Of a stretch of DNA of 64,000 nt, positions 1-11,326 are shown piece by piece. Source of the DNA: Lunularia cruciata (taxonomy: Eukaryota; Streptophyta; Marchantiopsida; Lunulariales; Lunulariaceae); NCBI GenBank assembly GCA_948567375.1, contig OX419761.1, positions 34,784,501 through 34,848,500 on the forward strand, in the 5' to 3' direction. The notes beneath the pieces are model-generated. The model saw only the letters and a program-made list of their open reading frames with translations. It searched no databases and was not told the DNA's origin. Numbering within the stretch: the stretch's first letter is position 1; every line of letters starts with the position of its first letter. A program made the translations under genes and the position numbers.

Positions 1-2
1 AG

Positions 3-1967
3 ACAGTTGTGAAAAGTTCTCTGTGGTTCACTAGAACTGTTGATCTCGGGGAGATGGACGCATCAAGAACGGGACTTAAGTGTTCACTTGGTGAAGTAAA
101 GGCAGCCTCCAGAGTGACAATGCCCAAGAGAAAGCAGAAAGAAGACCTAGCCGGACTTGATGCGGGTGATAAATTACCAGGAAAGAGGAGATTCTTCTCT
201 CAGTACGTCGGTGTCCGAAAGCGACCTTGGGGTGCATATGGAGCAGAGATTCGTACTCCTGAAGGTAGACGCTTGTGGTTAGGAACTTTCACAACAGAGG
301 AGGCAGCTGCTCGAGCATATGATGATGCGGCCCGTAGGTACCGTGGGGAGGGTGCAATGACGAACTTCAACTCTATCGGATATCCCGTAGAGCTTGTGGA
401 CGAGAACTCTGGGCCTAAGGAAGCTCCCAAGAAGCGGAGGTCTTCAAGCAGCAAACGTAAAGACGATGAGACGGCTTCTAGCCCAGTCGCTGAAGGCAAG
501 AGGACTAAGGTTCAGAGAGCTGATGCGCTAAATGCCGGTTTTGGTATTCCAACGGAACATTTTGTCAACATAGAAGCTAGTGAATCAGGACGGTACGTTA
601 ATTTCCAGATGGGACAAGGGTCTCACCTTCACAGCAATGAAGGTTGGATACTCGATCCATTGAACTTGGCAGCTCACGAAGAGAAAGAGAGGACCACTTC
701 TGTTCAGAGTTTGGAGGGTTTCCCTTCTTTCGGGCGGAGCCATCTTCTTTTTGTTGCAGAAAACGTCGTAACCAGTAGGGGAGTTGCAGGAGATATTAGT
801 AAGCTGAACCATACTGATGAAACAAAGAACAGAGCTGAAGAACAGATTGGAGCAGAGATGGAGCTAACAGAAGATCTTACGGACACAATGAAGGTTGGTG
901 GATCACCCCTGAGAGATGATCAGGTGGCCAACGATCATGACATGCAGCTAGAATCTGTACAAGCTGGGTCAAGCGAAGGGAACTCTTCCCAACATGGGAG
1001 TCGTCAGAGGAAGAAGTTCAAGAGAATCTCGTCAGCAGCGGGACACGATTTGGACAGCTCGTCTGACAACTCAACAGACAAGCAGAAAGATCGCGAAGAA
1101 CCGTCTGTCAAAGAGGACGATTCAACTTTATCGGGCGGAGAAGAAAGTCCTCAGAGCGGGTCATCGAGATTGGAGATGACGGTGGAAGGTGTGCAGGTGT
1201 GCACAAATATTTCTGAGCCTCCTGTTGGAAACTTTGCTAGTAGAGAATTGATATCACCGGAGAAAGATAGAAGGGAATTCAATTTCAGGGGTGTAAGAAG
1301 AGTGTCATCACCTAGATTTGAACCCATTGAGAAGGAGATTAACTTTACGGGTGTAAGAAAATCTGCATCAGGGAAATATGAAGCCAGTGTGTATGACAGG
1401 AATAAGAGAAAGAAGGTTTACGTGGGTATGTTCGATTCTGATATAGAAGCAGCTCGTGCTCGGGATCAAAAAGCAATTGATATGGGAGCAGCTTCTACTT
1501 TAAACTTCCCTGACATGAAGAAATTGCAGGCCAAGATGCAAGGAGATTCTCACGAGGAGATAACAAGGAAAGGGAAGGCTAAGGATATCGCACAGTGGTT
1601 TACCAAGCAGCGTCTGGGCCCAGGTAAGGGGTCAAAGGATAACAGTGCTTGCAAAAACAACGATAACTCTGTAGAGTCATCTCACACTCCTGAAAAGGAG
1701 TCAAGCATGTTGAAGAGCATTAAACCAGTCTCACTTCTAGTGGAGAAGAAGCTGCCGCCCCGTAGAGATGAAGGGGGAGAGCCAGAGAAAAGTAAGGGGT
1801 CTACTGAAGTAACGAAGTGTGTGACACCAGATCACTCACCACCACAAAAGATAAGCAAGGATGTGAAGTCTGCAACCAAAGCTGCAGGAAGCAAAAGTGT
1901 TGTACCGGAATCATCTATCTCAAGTGCGAAGTGTGCTCCCAAGAAGGTCTCCCCCACAGAGGGAGAA

Positions 1968-1998
<31 letters not shown>

Positions 1999-4316
1999 CA
2001 GAAGTTACAACGATGAAAAAGAAGGGTAGCTCTATTGGCAGCAGGTCCAATAGGAAACCATCTCCAGCAGCTGGGGAAGCAACGAAATCTCAGCAGGACC
2101 GTGCAGAAACACCTCAGCCTGTCAAGAGAGCTCCCAGAGGAGATTTTCTTTCAAGGATTGGAGCAGATTGTTACATTGAATCTGAATACGCACGTGTTTA
2201 CAAGACAACCTCAAAACGGAGGGCGATGCTTGACAAGAGTGGAACAAATCAGGCGGCCGCTGCTGCCGCAGCTGCGGCAGCTTCTGACAAGGATTCTACA
2301 GAGCTATCAAAAGGCTCGTCTCAGATAAGTTTACCCGATCAGTCCAAAGGGTATCCGTCAACAACAGACTTGTCTACGCCAAGCAAGCTCAAGAAGGATG
2401 AACAAGCTGACGGGAATTCTGTACACAATGAGATCGAGGGCAGTATGAAATCAGAAGGAGGCACCAGTGGTGGGACCAAGTCGAAGCGGAAGGAGGTTGA
2501 AAACTCCGTTTTGATCAACCACCCGAAGTCCGGCAAAAAGAAGTTGCTGGAGAGAACTTCGTATCTGGGAGTACAGTCAACACCCAGCGGGCGTTACAAG
2601 GCGAAAATATACTTGCCTAAAGTTAAAAAACACCTTTACGTTGGCATGTATGATTCAGCAGAAGTTGCAGCTCGTGCTTATGATGAGGTGGCATTTACGA
2701 AGCGAGGGGAGTGTGTCCGCCTCAACTTCCCTGAAGAAGTACCTCTTCTTAGAGCCCGTCTAAAGGAGGCCGCTAATGAAGATGCGGTTAAGCCGAAGAA
2801 GGACAAGGTGTCATCAAAGAAGACTATCATCCAGCGGTCTAACTTCGGGAGCTATCAAGCTATGCTGTATGACCCAGAAGTAAAGAAATACCGGTTTCTT
2901 GGAGAATACAACTCTGGCAAGAGTGCGGCGAAGGCTTGTGATGCTTCCTTCAGTTCTCACTGGTACGATGCGCCAACCGATCTCCCTGACGATGAAGACT
3001 ATTCTGATAATGAGAAAATGAATCCTACTTCTGAGAGGCGCCGCAAATCTACTTCTGGTGGAGGTTCTCCCAAGTTGTCAACGCGGTCTTCGCGGTCACA
3101 TGAAGCTTCTTCACCTCAAGATGGAGGTGAGCTAGTTAAGAGACCTGGTTCAAAGAAGCCCAGGCGATCTGAATTTAAAGGTGTATTTTGCCACGGAAAC
3201 AAGTTCCAGGCGATTTACTACCATCCAGAGAATAAGAAACACACCTACATAGGAACCTACTTAACAGCAGCCGAAGCAGCATTTGCCTATGACCAGGTTG
3301 CTTATGAAAGATTTGGTGAATCTGCTGTGCTTAACTTCTCCATGGACGAGTTTCCAGTTCAGGCTGAGAACGGTGGCGGGTACGGTAGCCAAGAATTAAG
3401 AAGGGGAATAGATGCTGTTGGGAATGGTGACTTAATCACATCGGCGAGCTCAGCTACGAAAAGAGTTAGTACGGATTCAGTGGAGGGTGATGCTGTAGCC
3501 ACAGATTTTCTCAAAGATTTAGGCGGCGTCAGGAAAAGTTTGCGTCGAGGGAAGGATTCTAAGGTCAGTCCCATGTTGGGAAGTCAAGATGGGGGAGGCA
3601 AATTTGGAGGTGAAAAGCGTCGCATGAACACCAGAGAAGATGTTGATGGCGCCAGGAACAGTAAAGATGGCGATGAGTATTCGGCAGATCAGAGAGAGAG
3701 CGCGGACATGGATTCCATGCCCTGTTCGAAAACGCAGTGGTACTTGGAAACTGAAGAAGTGGGAAAGAAGATTCATGCATCATATTATCATCAGGTGCAG
3801 AAGAAGAGCTTGACCCTTGGTGTGTATGATAGTCTTGACGAAGCGGCTATGGCTTTTGAGGGGACAGTAAACGAAGCCCTTCACCTGTCTACGTCTACCT
3901 TGCCTTTGCCTGAGGTCACAAGACCATCCGGAAAGCAGATGATCGACCTTAAGGTAGTTGAGCCTGCCACCTTGCAACGTCGGTTCACTACATACCAGCA
4001 CGATGCAACTACATCCCATCCTCTCGAGGAGTCAAGTGCAGTGCCGGATGTCGAAGGTTCTGACAATCCTTTGAGTAAATACCGCGGTGACGACGCTCCA
4101 GAGGTCGCATTGACAATGCTCTCATGGGCTAATAGCAAGAACTCCCCTCTAGCTTCTAATGAGGGGAAAAGAGTCCACAAACCTAGTCGTTCTGTCGATC
4201 AAGGGGACCCAGATGATCTAGCTTTGGCCCTGGATAGACGCCCAGCCGTTTTAGCCGTGAAGGCTCCCGAAAAGACATGTAAGTTCCCCTCATCTCCTTT
4301 CTTAACAGGTAGTTAA
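3..4316 (+). CDS. Protein with six AP2-like domains (5' end open)
   Basis: Probable nuclear DNA-binding transcription regulator. Numbered from the GTG at nt 9, AP2-like domains lie near residues 66-121, 445-501, 852-908, 945-993, 1056-1111 and 1242-1299. Domain 1 is a canonical ERF/DREB-type domain ([24 protein letters not shown], ending NFN). Domains 2, 3 and 5 keep the V-or-I-G-x-(Y/F) strand, the A-x-A(Y/R) helix and the closing NFP/NFS, but have lost WG and AEIR. Domains 4 and 6 are degenerate. Linkers are long, Ser/Lys/Glu-rich and likely disordered, with a Glu-Pro repeat (about nt 1965-2000) and ten alanines (about nt 2252-2281). Basic runs near residues 39-43 and 141-151 could be nuclear signals. 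The frame is open to the window edge. In-frame ATGs are at 54 and 120, so an upstream exon is possible. A GTAAGT at 4279 could be a splice donor replacing the last 12 codons. AP2 identity is sure; start, end and target are not. Confidence 0.85.
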
Positions 4317-6100
4317 CTACATACGTGCTACCAATTGTATACTAGAATGGATCAGCTCTAATTTACATTGGTTTAGTTGTGTTAGCTAGGCATTCAGTGT
4401 GAAGAGAAGGTAATAGCTTTCAATCATATGCTGATGGAGTCTGATACTTCTACGAAACCTTTTCCACTGCAGGGTTGAGCTTGTAAAGGAATGTACAACG
4501 AAACATTACCCATTTTGTCGGTAGCCCTCTTACAAGTGAACTAATCACTTCCTCCGAGTCTCAAACGAACAAATGTATGCAACACACCAATTTGTAGCGT
4601 TGTCACATTGGGTGCAATGGAGTTTAGATAGGGGACTAGTACTGACTGTGTACAAATCTGCGGTAGATCCGTGTCAATTATACCGCAGCCAGTCTACGGG
4701 CTTTTGTACTTTTTGTATAGGAATCAATTATACCAGGCATGTCCCAGGGTACGGGTATCTGCCGAACGGTGGCGCACGTTGGAGGCTCAGGTTTTGTAGC
4801 CAGCTAGAAGATAAGTTCCTCCCTTGTCCGAGTCTTACTTATAACTGCCGTCCATCTACCGCAGATTAGAGGCTCTTTGGTGGAAAGGCTTTACATGCTT
4901 CGTATGAGAATAGATGCTGTCTGAGGCCCTCCGGAGGGCTGACAGCAACAGGCACTCCTCACGATAGGGAAAGCTGTTGAGTGTTGCCCCACCCTTCAAA
5001 GGGATGGATTGATTGCCGCAAGGTATAGTGGGCATGTTACTATTTTCCGAGTTCAATCTAAGTTGATTCACTCTGAAGTCAGTTAACGGAAGAAATGTCC
5101 TCCAGTACCATTGTAGCCCCGAGTTATGTCAGATAACTCGCATCATAGCTAGCTCTTGTCTCTTTTCACAATTAATGGAATAAGAGTTTGAAATAGATTC
5201 ATCTTCGTTAAATAGTGATGGCATTACTTTGCTATAAGTTGACCTTGGTCCACTGAAAAGATCTCAATGCAAACGGTCGCACAACTGGAAGAAGTGTTGG
5301 CGTAACTTTGTCCTCGTTGTCTTCTTCCTACCTTATTTTATCTGATTTGGTGAACTTTATCTGCTAGCTCTAGCTTGTAAAACTTTACAGTACATGTAAA
5401 TAATATCTGGGAGTAGCTCAACTCAAACCAAGCTTACAGAAGACGCATCTAATCACGCTACATTCGTGAAATTTGAATTTGCCTGATAAGCATTTTAGAA
5501 CCGCAAGGTGACTAGATCTTAGTTCTAGTACTGACACGTCTCTCAGGTTGGTCAAGATTGTCATCAAGAATAATTTCATAAAGAGCAGACAATCCTATCG
5601 AGAAGCCACGATCACACCTAGAATTCATCAGTTTAGAAAATGCTTAACGTTGTTTTTCGTAGGGTAGATTATGTTATTATGTTAGTACAAATCAGGATAG
5701 ATGGTAGGCTTCCCGGTATGAAAGACAAGAAAGGAGACCTGTGAATGAGAGGAGGATAAGAAGTCTCTGTCAAACCATTCATGGGAAGGAAGGAGGGGGT
5801 CCAAATGAGGCTAAACCTCTAATTTTCTTAGTGTACATACAATACGTACATGTTAAAGGATCTATACAACATACTAAGATGAAAGAAACACTTAGTGTGA
5901 GTACTTCTACTTAGTATGCACTCTTTGTATTGCATAACATCCTAGCATTGGAAGCAACTGCACTTGGTGTGATTACAATCCACGCATTCTCTACTTATTA
6001 TGCTTGTACTTCTTTCAATAGAGAAATGGCTATTGATATAAAATTGTTTTTGTATGCTTATATTTTTATGCTTTCAGAAATAAAAAAATATACATTTGGA
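4317..6100. other. 3' flank of the AP2 gene and intergenic DNA
   Basis: No convincing coding frame is seen. The first few hundred bases are probably the 3' UTR or a further exon of the AP2 gene. There is a perfect 14-bp palindrome at 4926-4939 (GCCCTCCGGAGGGC). The sequence turns AT-rich towards the copia element that starts at 6101. Confidence 0.4.
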
Positions 6101-6610
6101 TGAGAACTTTTGTTCTTGTTCTTTGAAGTAGATGGTCTATTCTCAGACATTCTGACTTCTGATGTATCAGACATCCTAACATTCAACTTCTCTAGTCTCA
6201 TCAGAGCAGACACTCCTAATTGCACACAGAAAAATTCAACTTTCTCCTAGCCTTCAAAGATAGTGCACCCAGTTTACTCATGTAGCACAAATAACTTCCA
6301 ATATTGAGATACAAAACTCCAACACAGAACACTCCTGAGATAGTGTTAGGCAGCTCAGGATTTCACGAAATGCAGAGGGAAAATGGTAGAAATCAACTCC
6401 AGTAGAAGAAGAAACTCCTAACTGGGATTATATAGATAGAAAAGTGTACTGAAAGGTGTGTTGAACGGTGTGCTGAAGTGCTCATGTAACACATGCAACT
6501 CATGGAAAGCATGTAAACAGTGGACATGAACAATACTTGCCCATGAATAGTATCTATTTTGTCTGATTCTAACAAAAAAGGCCCTAAACTAGAGATTATC
6601 TAATTTAACA
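6101..6610 (-). repeat. 3' LTR of the copia element
   Basis: It aligns along its whole length with 10820-11326. On the plus strand it begins TGAGAAC and ends TTTAACA, so on the element's strand it reads TGTTAAA...TCA, with the usual TG...CA ends. The polypurine tract abuts it. Confidence 0.9.
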
Positions 6611-6619
6611 CTCCCACTT
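6611..6619 (-). other. Polypurine tract of the copia element
   Basis: The minus strand reads AAGTGGGAG directly before the 3' LTR, the expected plus-strand primer position and composition for a copia element. Confidence 0.75.
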
Positions 6620-6624
6620 AATGA

Positions 6625-8198
6625 AAGTTTAAGACTATTCTCATTTCTACTACACATTTCATGTGTTTATCTTTAGGTAGTGCTTTTGTAAACACATCTG
6701 CTGTCATCTCTTGTGTAGGACAGTAAACTAACTTCAAAACATTCTCCTTTTCTTTCTCCTCTACAAATCTTCTTCTAATCTCAATGTGCTTAGTCCTTGG
6801 GTGATGTACAGGATTTTTGTTGAGTGCTATACTTCATGTATTGTCACAGTACAATGTAGTAGGACTTTCCTGCTCAAAACCTAGCTCCTTAAGAAGTCTC
6901 TTGTTCCAAATGACTTCTTGAGTAGCATTTGAAGCAGCCATAAATTCTGCCTCTGTAGTAGACAAAGCAACAGATGTTTGCTGTTTACTACGCCACCTAA
7001 TTGCTCCACCACTAAGCATAACTACATATCCACTAGTTGATCTGCTGTTATCTGTGTCATCTCCCCAACTAGCATCTGTATATGCTTCAAGAGTAGGAGC
7101 AAGTATGTTCCCTTGCTTTCTGTACTCCAAGCATGCATCTGGAGTACCCTTTAAGTACCTGAATACTCTCTTTATACCTTTCCAATGTGCTTGTGCAGGG
7201 TTGCTAGTATATCTAGCTAGTGCTTCCATTGCATAGCATATATCTAGTCTTGTACATACCATGATAAACATTAGAGAACCAAGAGCACTCTGATACAACA
7301 CTTTGTCATAGAGATTCATCTCCCCATCTATGATTCTGCTGTGCTTCCACCCCAGATCAAGAGGTGTAGAGATAGGATTCGCCTCTGTCATCTGATACTT
7401 AGCTAGCATGGATCTCACATATTGTGGTTGACTGATTTGGATCCATCCTGCTTCTCTGTCTCTGCTCACTTTGATTCCCAAAACAAGTTTTACAGGACCA
7501 AGGATAGTCATCTCAAAAACAGAGCACAAGAAATCTATCACTCCTTTGATAGATTCACTATTCCCCAACAGTAATAGATCATCTACATATACAACTATAT
7601 ATACATCATCTCTAGTATACACACTCATGTCAGAATCTGCTCGTTTGAAATTTTGCTCTCTCAAGTATGAGTCTAGTTTCTCATACCAGGCTCTAAGAGC
7701 TTGCTTAAGACCATATAAGGCCTTCTTAAGCAAGCATACTTTTCCTTTGCCTTCAATATATCCATTTGGAACATCCATGTAGATAGTCTCTCTCAAATCT
7801 CCATTGAGAAAGGCTGTTTTCACATCCAACAGCTCCACTTCCCAATCTCTCTCTGCTGCAAGAGCTAGAAGCATGCGAATAGATCCATACTTGGCAACTA
7901 GTGCAAAAGTTTCTCAATAATCTATTGATGCTTTCTGATTGAAGCCCTTTGCAACAAGTCTTGCCTTGTACTTCAAGATCTCATTCTCAGCTCCACGTTT
8001 GACCCTGAAAACCCATTTGCAGCCAATTGCTTTCCTACCCGGTGGTAAATCAGCTAGTACCCATGTACCATTAGTCTGAAGAGACTTCTTCTCTTCTGCT
8101 ATAGCCAACTCCCACTGACTCGAATCTGGTCTGAGCATAGCTTGCTGTAAAGTGTCTGGATCACAATCTTTATGACAGGTGTAAGATTCATCTAACAT
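6625..8198 (-). pseudogene. copia reverse transcriptase and RNase H (broken)
   Basis: Copies element RNA into DNA. The first frame (8198-7914) carries the RT start (GCKWVFRVKRG, KARLVAKGFNQ). After an in-frame TGA at about 7910 the frame resumes as DVKTAFLNGDL, the copia core, followed by the catalytic YVDDLLLLG and then RNase H (EAYTDASWG, RSTSGYV, LSTTEAEFMA). A second TGA after LYCDNT at about 6835 precedes the RNase H tail, which reads on to about 6625 next to the polypurine tract. All catalytic motifs are recognisable, but at least two nonsense codons make it non-functional without readthrough. Family assignment is firm. Confidence 0.9.
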
Positions 8199-8258
8199 CT
8201 CTTATGATAGAAAACCAAGTCTGTCAATAGGTTTTCTATCTCTCTGTGATCTTCTTGG

Positions 8259-9464
8259 CTATGTGCCTAGAAGATTCATGCTGTCTCTTGACATCTCTGG
8301 AGTCTCACTCAGAGATTCTACATTTGAAGTCTGCTTTTGGGAGCCATCTTCTGTATAATCAGAATCAGAAACGAGTGTTTGTTTAGGCCTTCTTTTGTAC
8401 ACCTTCAGACTCTCCTTTGGTGAACCGTCAGCTTCAGGTAGAGACTGCTCTTCTGATGATTGATATGAAAAACTGACTTTGCAGCTTGGGAAGATAGATT
8501 GATCAGGCTGATCAAACTGATCAGCTTGCTTCTGCAACTCATCACTGTTCTCACTCCAAGTCCTCAATTCATCAAAGAGTACATCTCTACTTTTGATGAT
8601 CTGTCCAGACTTAGGATTGTACAGAAAATATCCTTTCAGTCCCTCTTCATATCCTAGGAAAAGAATTCTCTCAGCCTTCTTTGTGAACTTCTTCCTCTGC
8701 TCCTTGGGGATATGAACATAGGCATGACATCCAAAAACTTTCAAAGCTGAAAGATTAGGTGCCTTACCACTCCAGCATTTTTCAAGAGTTCTTCCTTGCA
8801 ATGTTGTGGTACCATTGATATTTCTAAGAAAATTTGCAGTGCTAATTGCAGCACCCCAAAACTTTCTCTCCAGCTTGGCATGTTGCAGCATTGCCAATGC
8901 TTTGTCCACTAGTGTCCTATTCAACCTTTCTGCAACTCCATTCTGTGCAGGACTGTCTCTGGCAGTACAATCAAGGAGGATTCCCTTTTCTGACAGAAAA
9001 AAGAGGAATTCCTCATTCCTATACTCTCTGCCTCCATCTATTCTCAATTGCTTGACTTTCCTCCCAATCTGCAACTCAGCTATGGCTACAAACTTCTGGA
9101 ATTTTTGCAGCACTTCATCCTTGCTTTTCATGAGATAAATAAAGCTCTTTCTACTATAATCATCCACAAAGGAAACATAGTAGGCTACTCCACTCAATGA
9201 CTTCTCAGTCATATATCCCCATACATCAGAATGTACGACATCTAGAAGACCAAAAGCTCTAGATGAAGATTTCTTGGGGATAGGAGCTTTGTGTGCCTTA
9301 CCTTCTGCACACCCAATGCAAAATTTGAGATTTCCTTTGGGATCTAGTTTCAACCCCTCCACTACCTTCTCTAGAGCATATAAGGTATTGTCTTACAGGT
9401 GCCCTAACCTCAAATGCCAAAGATGGATATCATTTCTGTTTTCTGCTACCAACACAAAATCAAA
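8259..9464 (-). pseudogene. copia integrase (broken)
   Basis: Inserts element DNA into the host. The N-terminal HHCC zinc region is read at about 9420-9300 (HLWHLRLGHL, then CIGCAEGK), with a nonsense codon at about 9393. The catalytic core follows: HSDVWG, FVDDYSRKSFIYL, DGGREYRNEEF and NGVAERLNRTL, giving the D-D-E triad. The C-terminal part has the copia FGCHAYVHIPKEQR and FLGYEEGLKGY motifs. The next frame (RT) starts after a break near 8200-8258. Identity is firm; it cannot be translated intact. Confidence 0.9.
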
Positions 9465-10111
9465 TCAATCAGCTTCCATCAACTTGAAAAATTTCCCTTT
9501 GGTAGTACCATACCCAAGGACCAACTCTCCTTTCTTCAAAGTACATTGATTTCTATTGCTTTCAAACATAACATCCACTCCATGCTCAATGAGGCTATGT
9601 ACTGATATCAAGTTCTTGGTGTAATCTGGAACATACAGTACATTTTCCAATAGCCTTTTACAAAACATCCCATGAAGGCAATCGGAACTTTGCCAATTCC
9701 TAACACTGGATTCAGAATCCCAGGTCCACAACGGACACTCTTGGGAGTCTTCAGAGGTTGAAGAGTTAAGAATAGCTTCTTTTGATAACAAATATGAGAG
9801 GTGGCTCCTGAGTCCAAGAACCATCCAGAACCGTTTGAGGACAATTGTGATTCTGCCGACATTCCACAATCTGGCTCTTTTGCTAAGTACCCCTCCTCAT
9901 CGCTGACTATTTCATGGCACTCCTCTGAGTTGTAAGCTGAACTTCTAGATGTTTGACCTTTCACTGGTTGAGGTCTCTTGCCTACCTTCTTCAGCTCTTG
10001 TTCTCTCCTTTCTCCTCTCTTGGGACATAAAGGTGCAATATGACCTTTCTCATGACAGAAATAACAAGTCCTGTCATAAACACTACTAACTCCTTTACCA
10101 GATTTACTCAC
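9465..10111 (-). pseudogene. copia gag zinc knuckle and aspartic protease (frameshifted)
   Basis: The zinc knuckle binds element RNA and the protease processes the polyprotein. The first frame (10111-9608) carries CYFCHEKGHIAPLC, a CX2CX4HX4C knuckle, and GWFLDSGATSHIC, a copia protease active site with DSG. The expected downstream protease strand (LENVLYVPDYTKNLISV) lies in a second overlapping frame (9869-9465), so a frameshift occurred around 9650. A TGA ends the second frame just before the integrase zinc region. Confidence 0.88.
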
Positions 10112-10216
10112 TCTGGCTTGCTCTGGCTTGCTCTGGTTTGCTCACTCTTCCATCTGGCACTTTTCTTGAACAAGAATAAGCACTGAACAGAGTAGCATCT
10201 CCCTACTCATTTAACT

Positions 10217-10729
10217 TCAGCCCTTTGTCCTCTCTATGTCTGCTAAACCCAACAATTTATGTATCACATAATCCCATGTGACAGTTTCAACAGGTAGAAC
10301 TTGCAGAGCTACTAGGATAGAGTCATAGCTTGAAGGAAGACTACATAAGAGATGATTGATCTTGTACTTCTATGTAAGTACAACCCCATCCTCCTTGATG
10401 CTCTTGAAGAGATTTTGCAATTTTGACAAGTAACAGGTGAAATCTTCACCATCTTGTAATCTCAAGTTCTTTACTGCAGACCATACTTGATAGGAGCTCT
10501 CCAATTTCTCAATAGTGTAATAACTCTTGATTTTTTCCCAAATCTCCCAAATCCAAGCATAAGTATCTACTAGGTCTCTAGCTGGCTCTTCCATAGCCCT
10601 TAGCAGAAACCTCCTAGTAGTAGCATGCTTGACTCTCTCCTCCTTGTTTGTCTCTAGCTCATCTATATCATGAGCTTCTAATGCAAACTCTAGACAGTCA
10701 CAATTGTCTAAGATAGACTTCATATCCAA
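10217..10729 (-). pseudogene. copia gag (stop-interrupted)
   Basis: Structural particle protein. The frame starts at an ATG near 10729 and contains the gag pattern of copia elements: AWIWEIWEKIKSYY, then SSYQVWSAVKNLRLQDGE. One TAG at about 10370 interrupts it. The same frame then continues with YKINHLLCSLPSSYDSIL, a typical gag motif, to a stop at 10217. The zinc knuckle follows at 10111 in the same element. Confidence 0.8.
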
Positions 10730-10803
10730 AGCCTAAGCTTTGTAGTCAGTCTTCCCAATTTCTCTATCTCTCTGAGTTCTCCTATCAATCCCAGTGGTGA
10801 TTA

Positions 10804-10816
10804 TGGGCCCATAACC
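10804..10816 (-). promoter_or_regulatory. copia primer-binding site of half-tRNA (iMet) type
   Basis: The minus strand reads GGTTATGGGCCCA three bases after the 5' LTR. This matches, from memory, the primer site of Drosophila copia, which pairs with the anticodon region of a cleaved initiator-Met tRNA, not with the usual 3' acceptor end (TGGTATCAGAGC). The position is right for a primer site. Confidence 0.7.
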
Positions 10817-10819
10817 TGA

Positions 10820-11326
10820 TGAGAACCTTTGTTCTTGTTCTTTGAAGTAGATAGTCTATTCTCAAACATTCTAACTTCTGATGTTTCAGACATCCTAACA
10901 CTCAACTTCCCTAGTCTCACTAGAGCAAACACTCCTAATTGCACACAAAAAGATTCAACTCTCTCCTAGCCTTCAAAGACAATACAGCAAATTCACTCAC
11001 GCAACTCAAATAACCTCCAATATTGAGATACAAAACTCCAATACAAAACACTCTTGAGATGGTGTTAGGCAGCTCAAGACTTCACGAAATGCAGAGGGGA
11101 AGTGGTAGAAATCAACTCCAGTAGAAGAAACTCCCGACTGGGATTATAGAGATAGAAAGGTGTACTGAAAGGTGTGTTGAAGGGTGTGTTGAAGTGCTCA
11201 TGTAACACATGCAACTCATGGAAAGCATGTAAACAGTGGACATGAACAATACTCGCCCATGAACAATATCTATTTTTTCTGATTCTAACAAAAAAGTCCC
11301 TAAACTAGAGATTACCTAATTTAATA
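10820..11326 (-). repeat. 5' LTR of the copia element
   Basis: It is the partner of 6101-6610. On the element's strand it starts TATTAAA where the 3' LTR starts TGTTAAA, so one terminal base has mutated. It ends next to the primer site. Confidence 0.9.

Larger units (their letters stand above)
6101..11326 (-). mobile_element. Ty1/copia LTR retrotransposon, decayed
   Basis: A complete but inactive copia element. On the minus strand the order is 5' LTR (10820-11326), primer site, gag, zinc knuckle, protease, integrase, reverse transcriptase, RNase H, polypurine tract, 3' LTR (6101-6610). Integrase before reverse transcriptase is the copia order. The frames are broken by stops in gag (about 10370), between the integrase and RT frames, at about 7910 and at about 6835, and by a frameshift near 9650. 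The LTRs look about nine-tenths identical by eye. Flanking pentamers (TTGGA left, CTTTC right) do not match, so either the target duplication has decayed or the ends recombined. Confidence 0.93.

Noticed and set aside
1817-2029. Arg-Ala repeat ORF inside the AP2 gene
   Set aside because: Other-frame reading of the Glu-Pro codon repeat.
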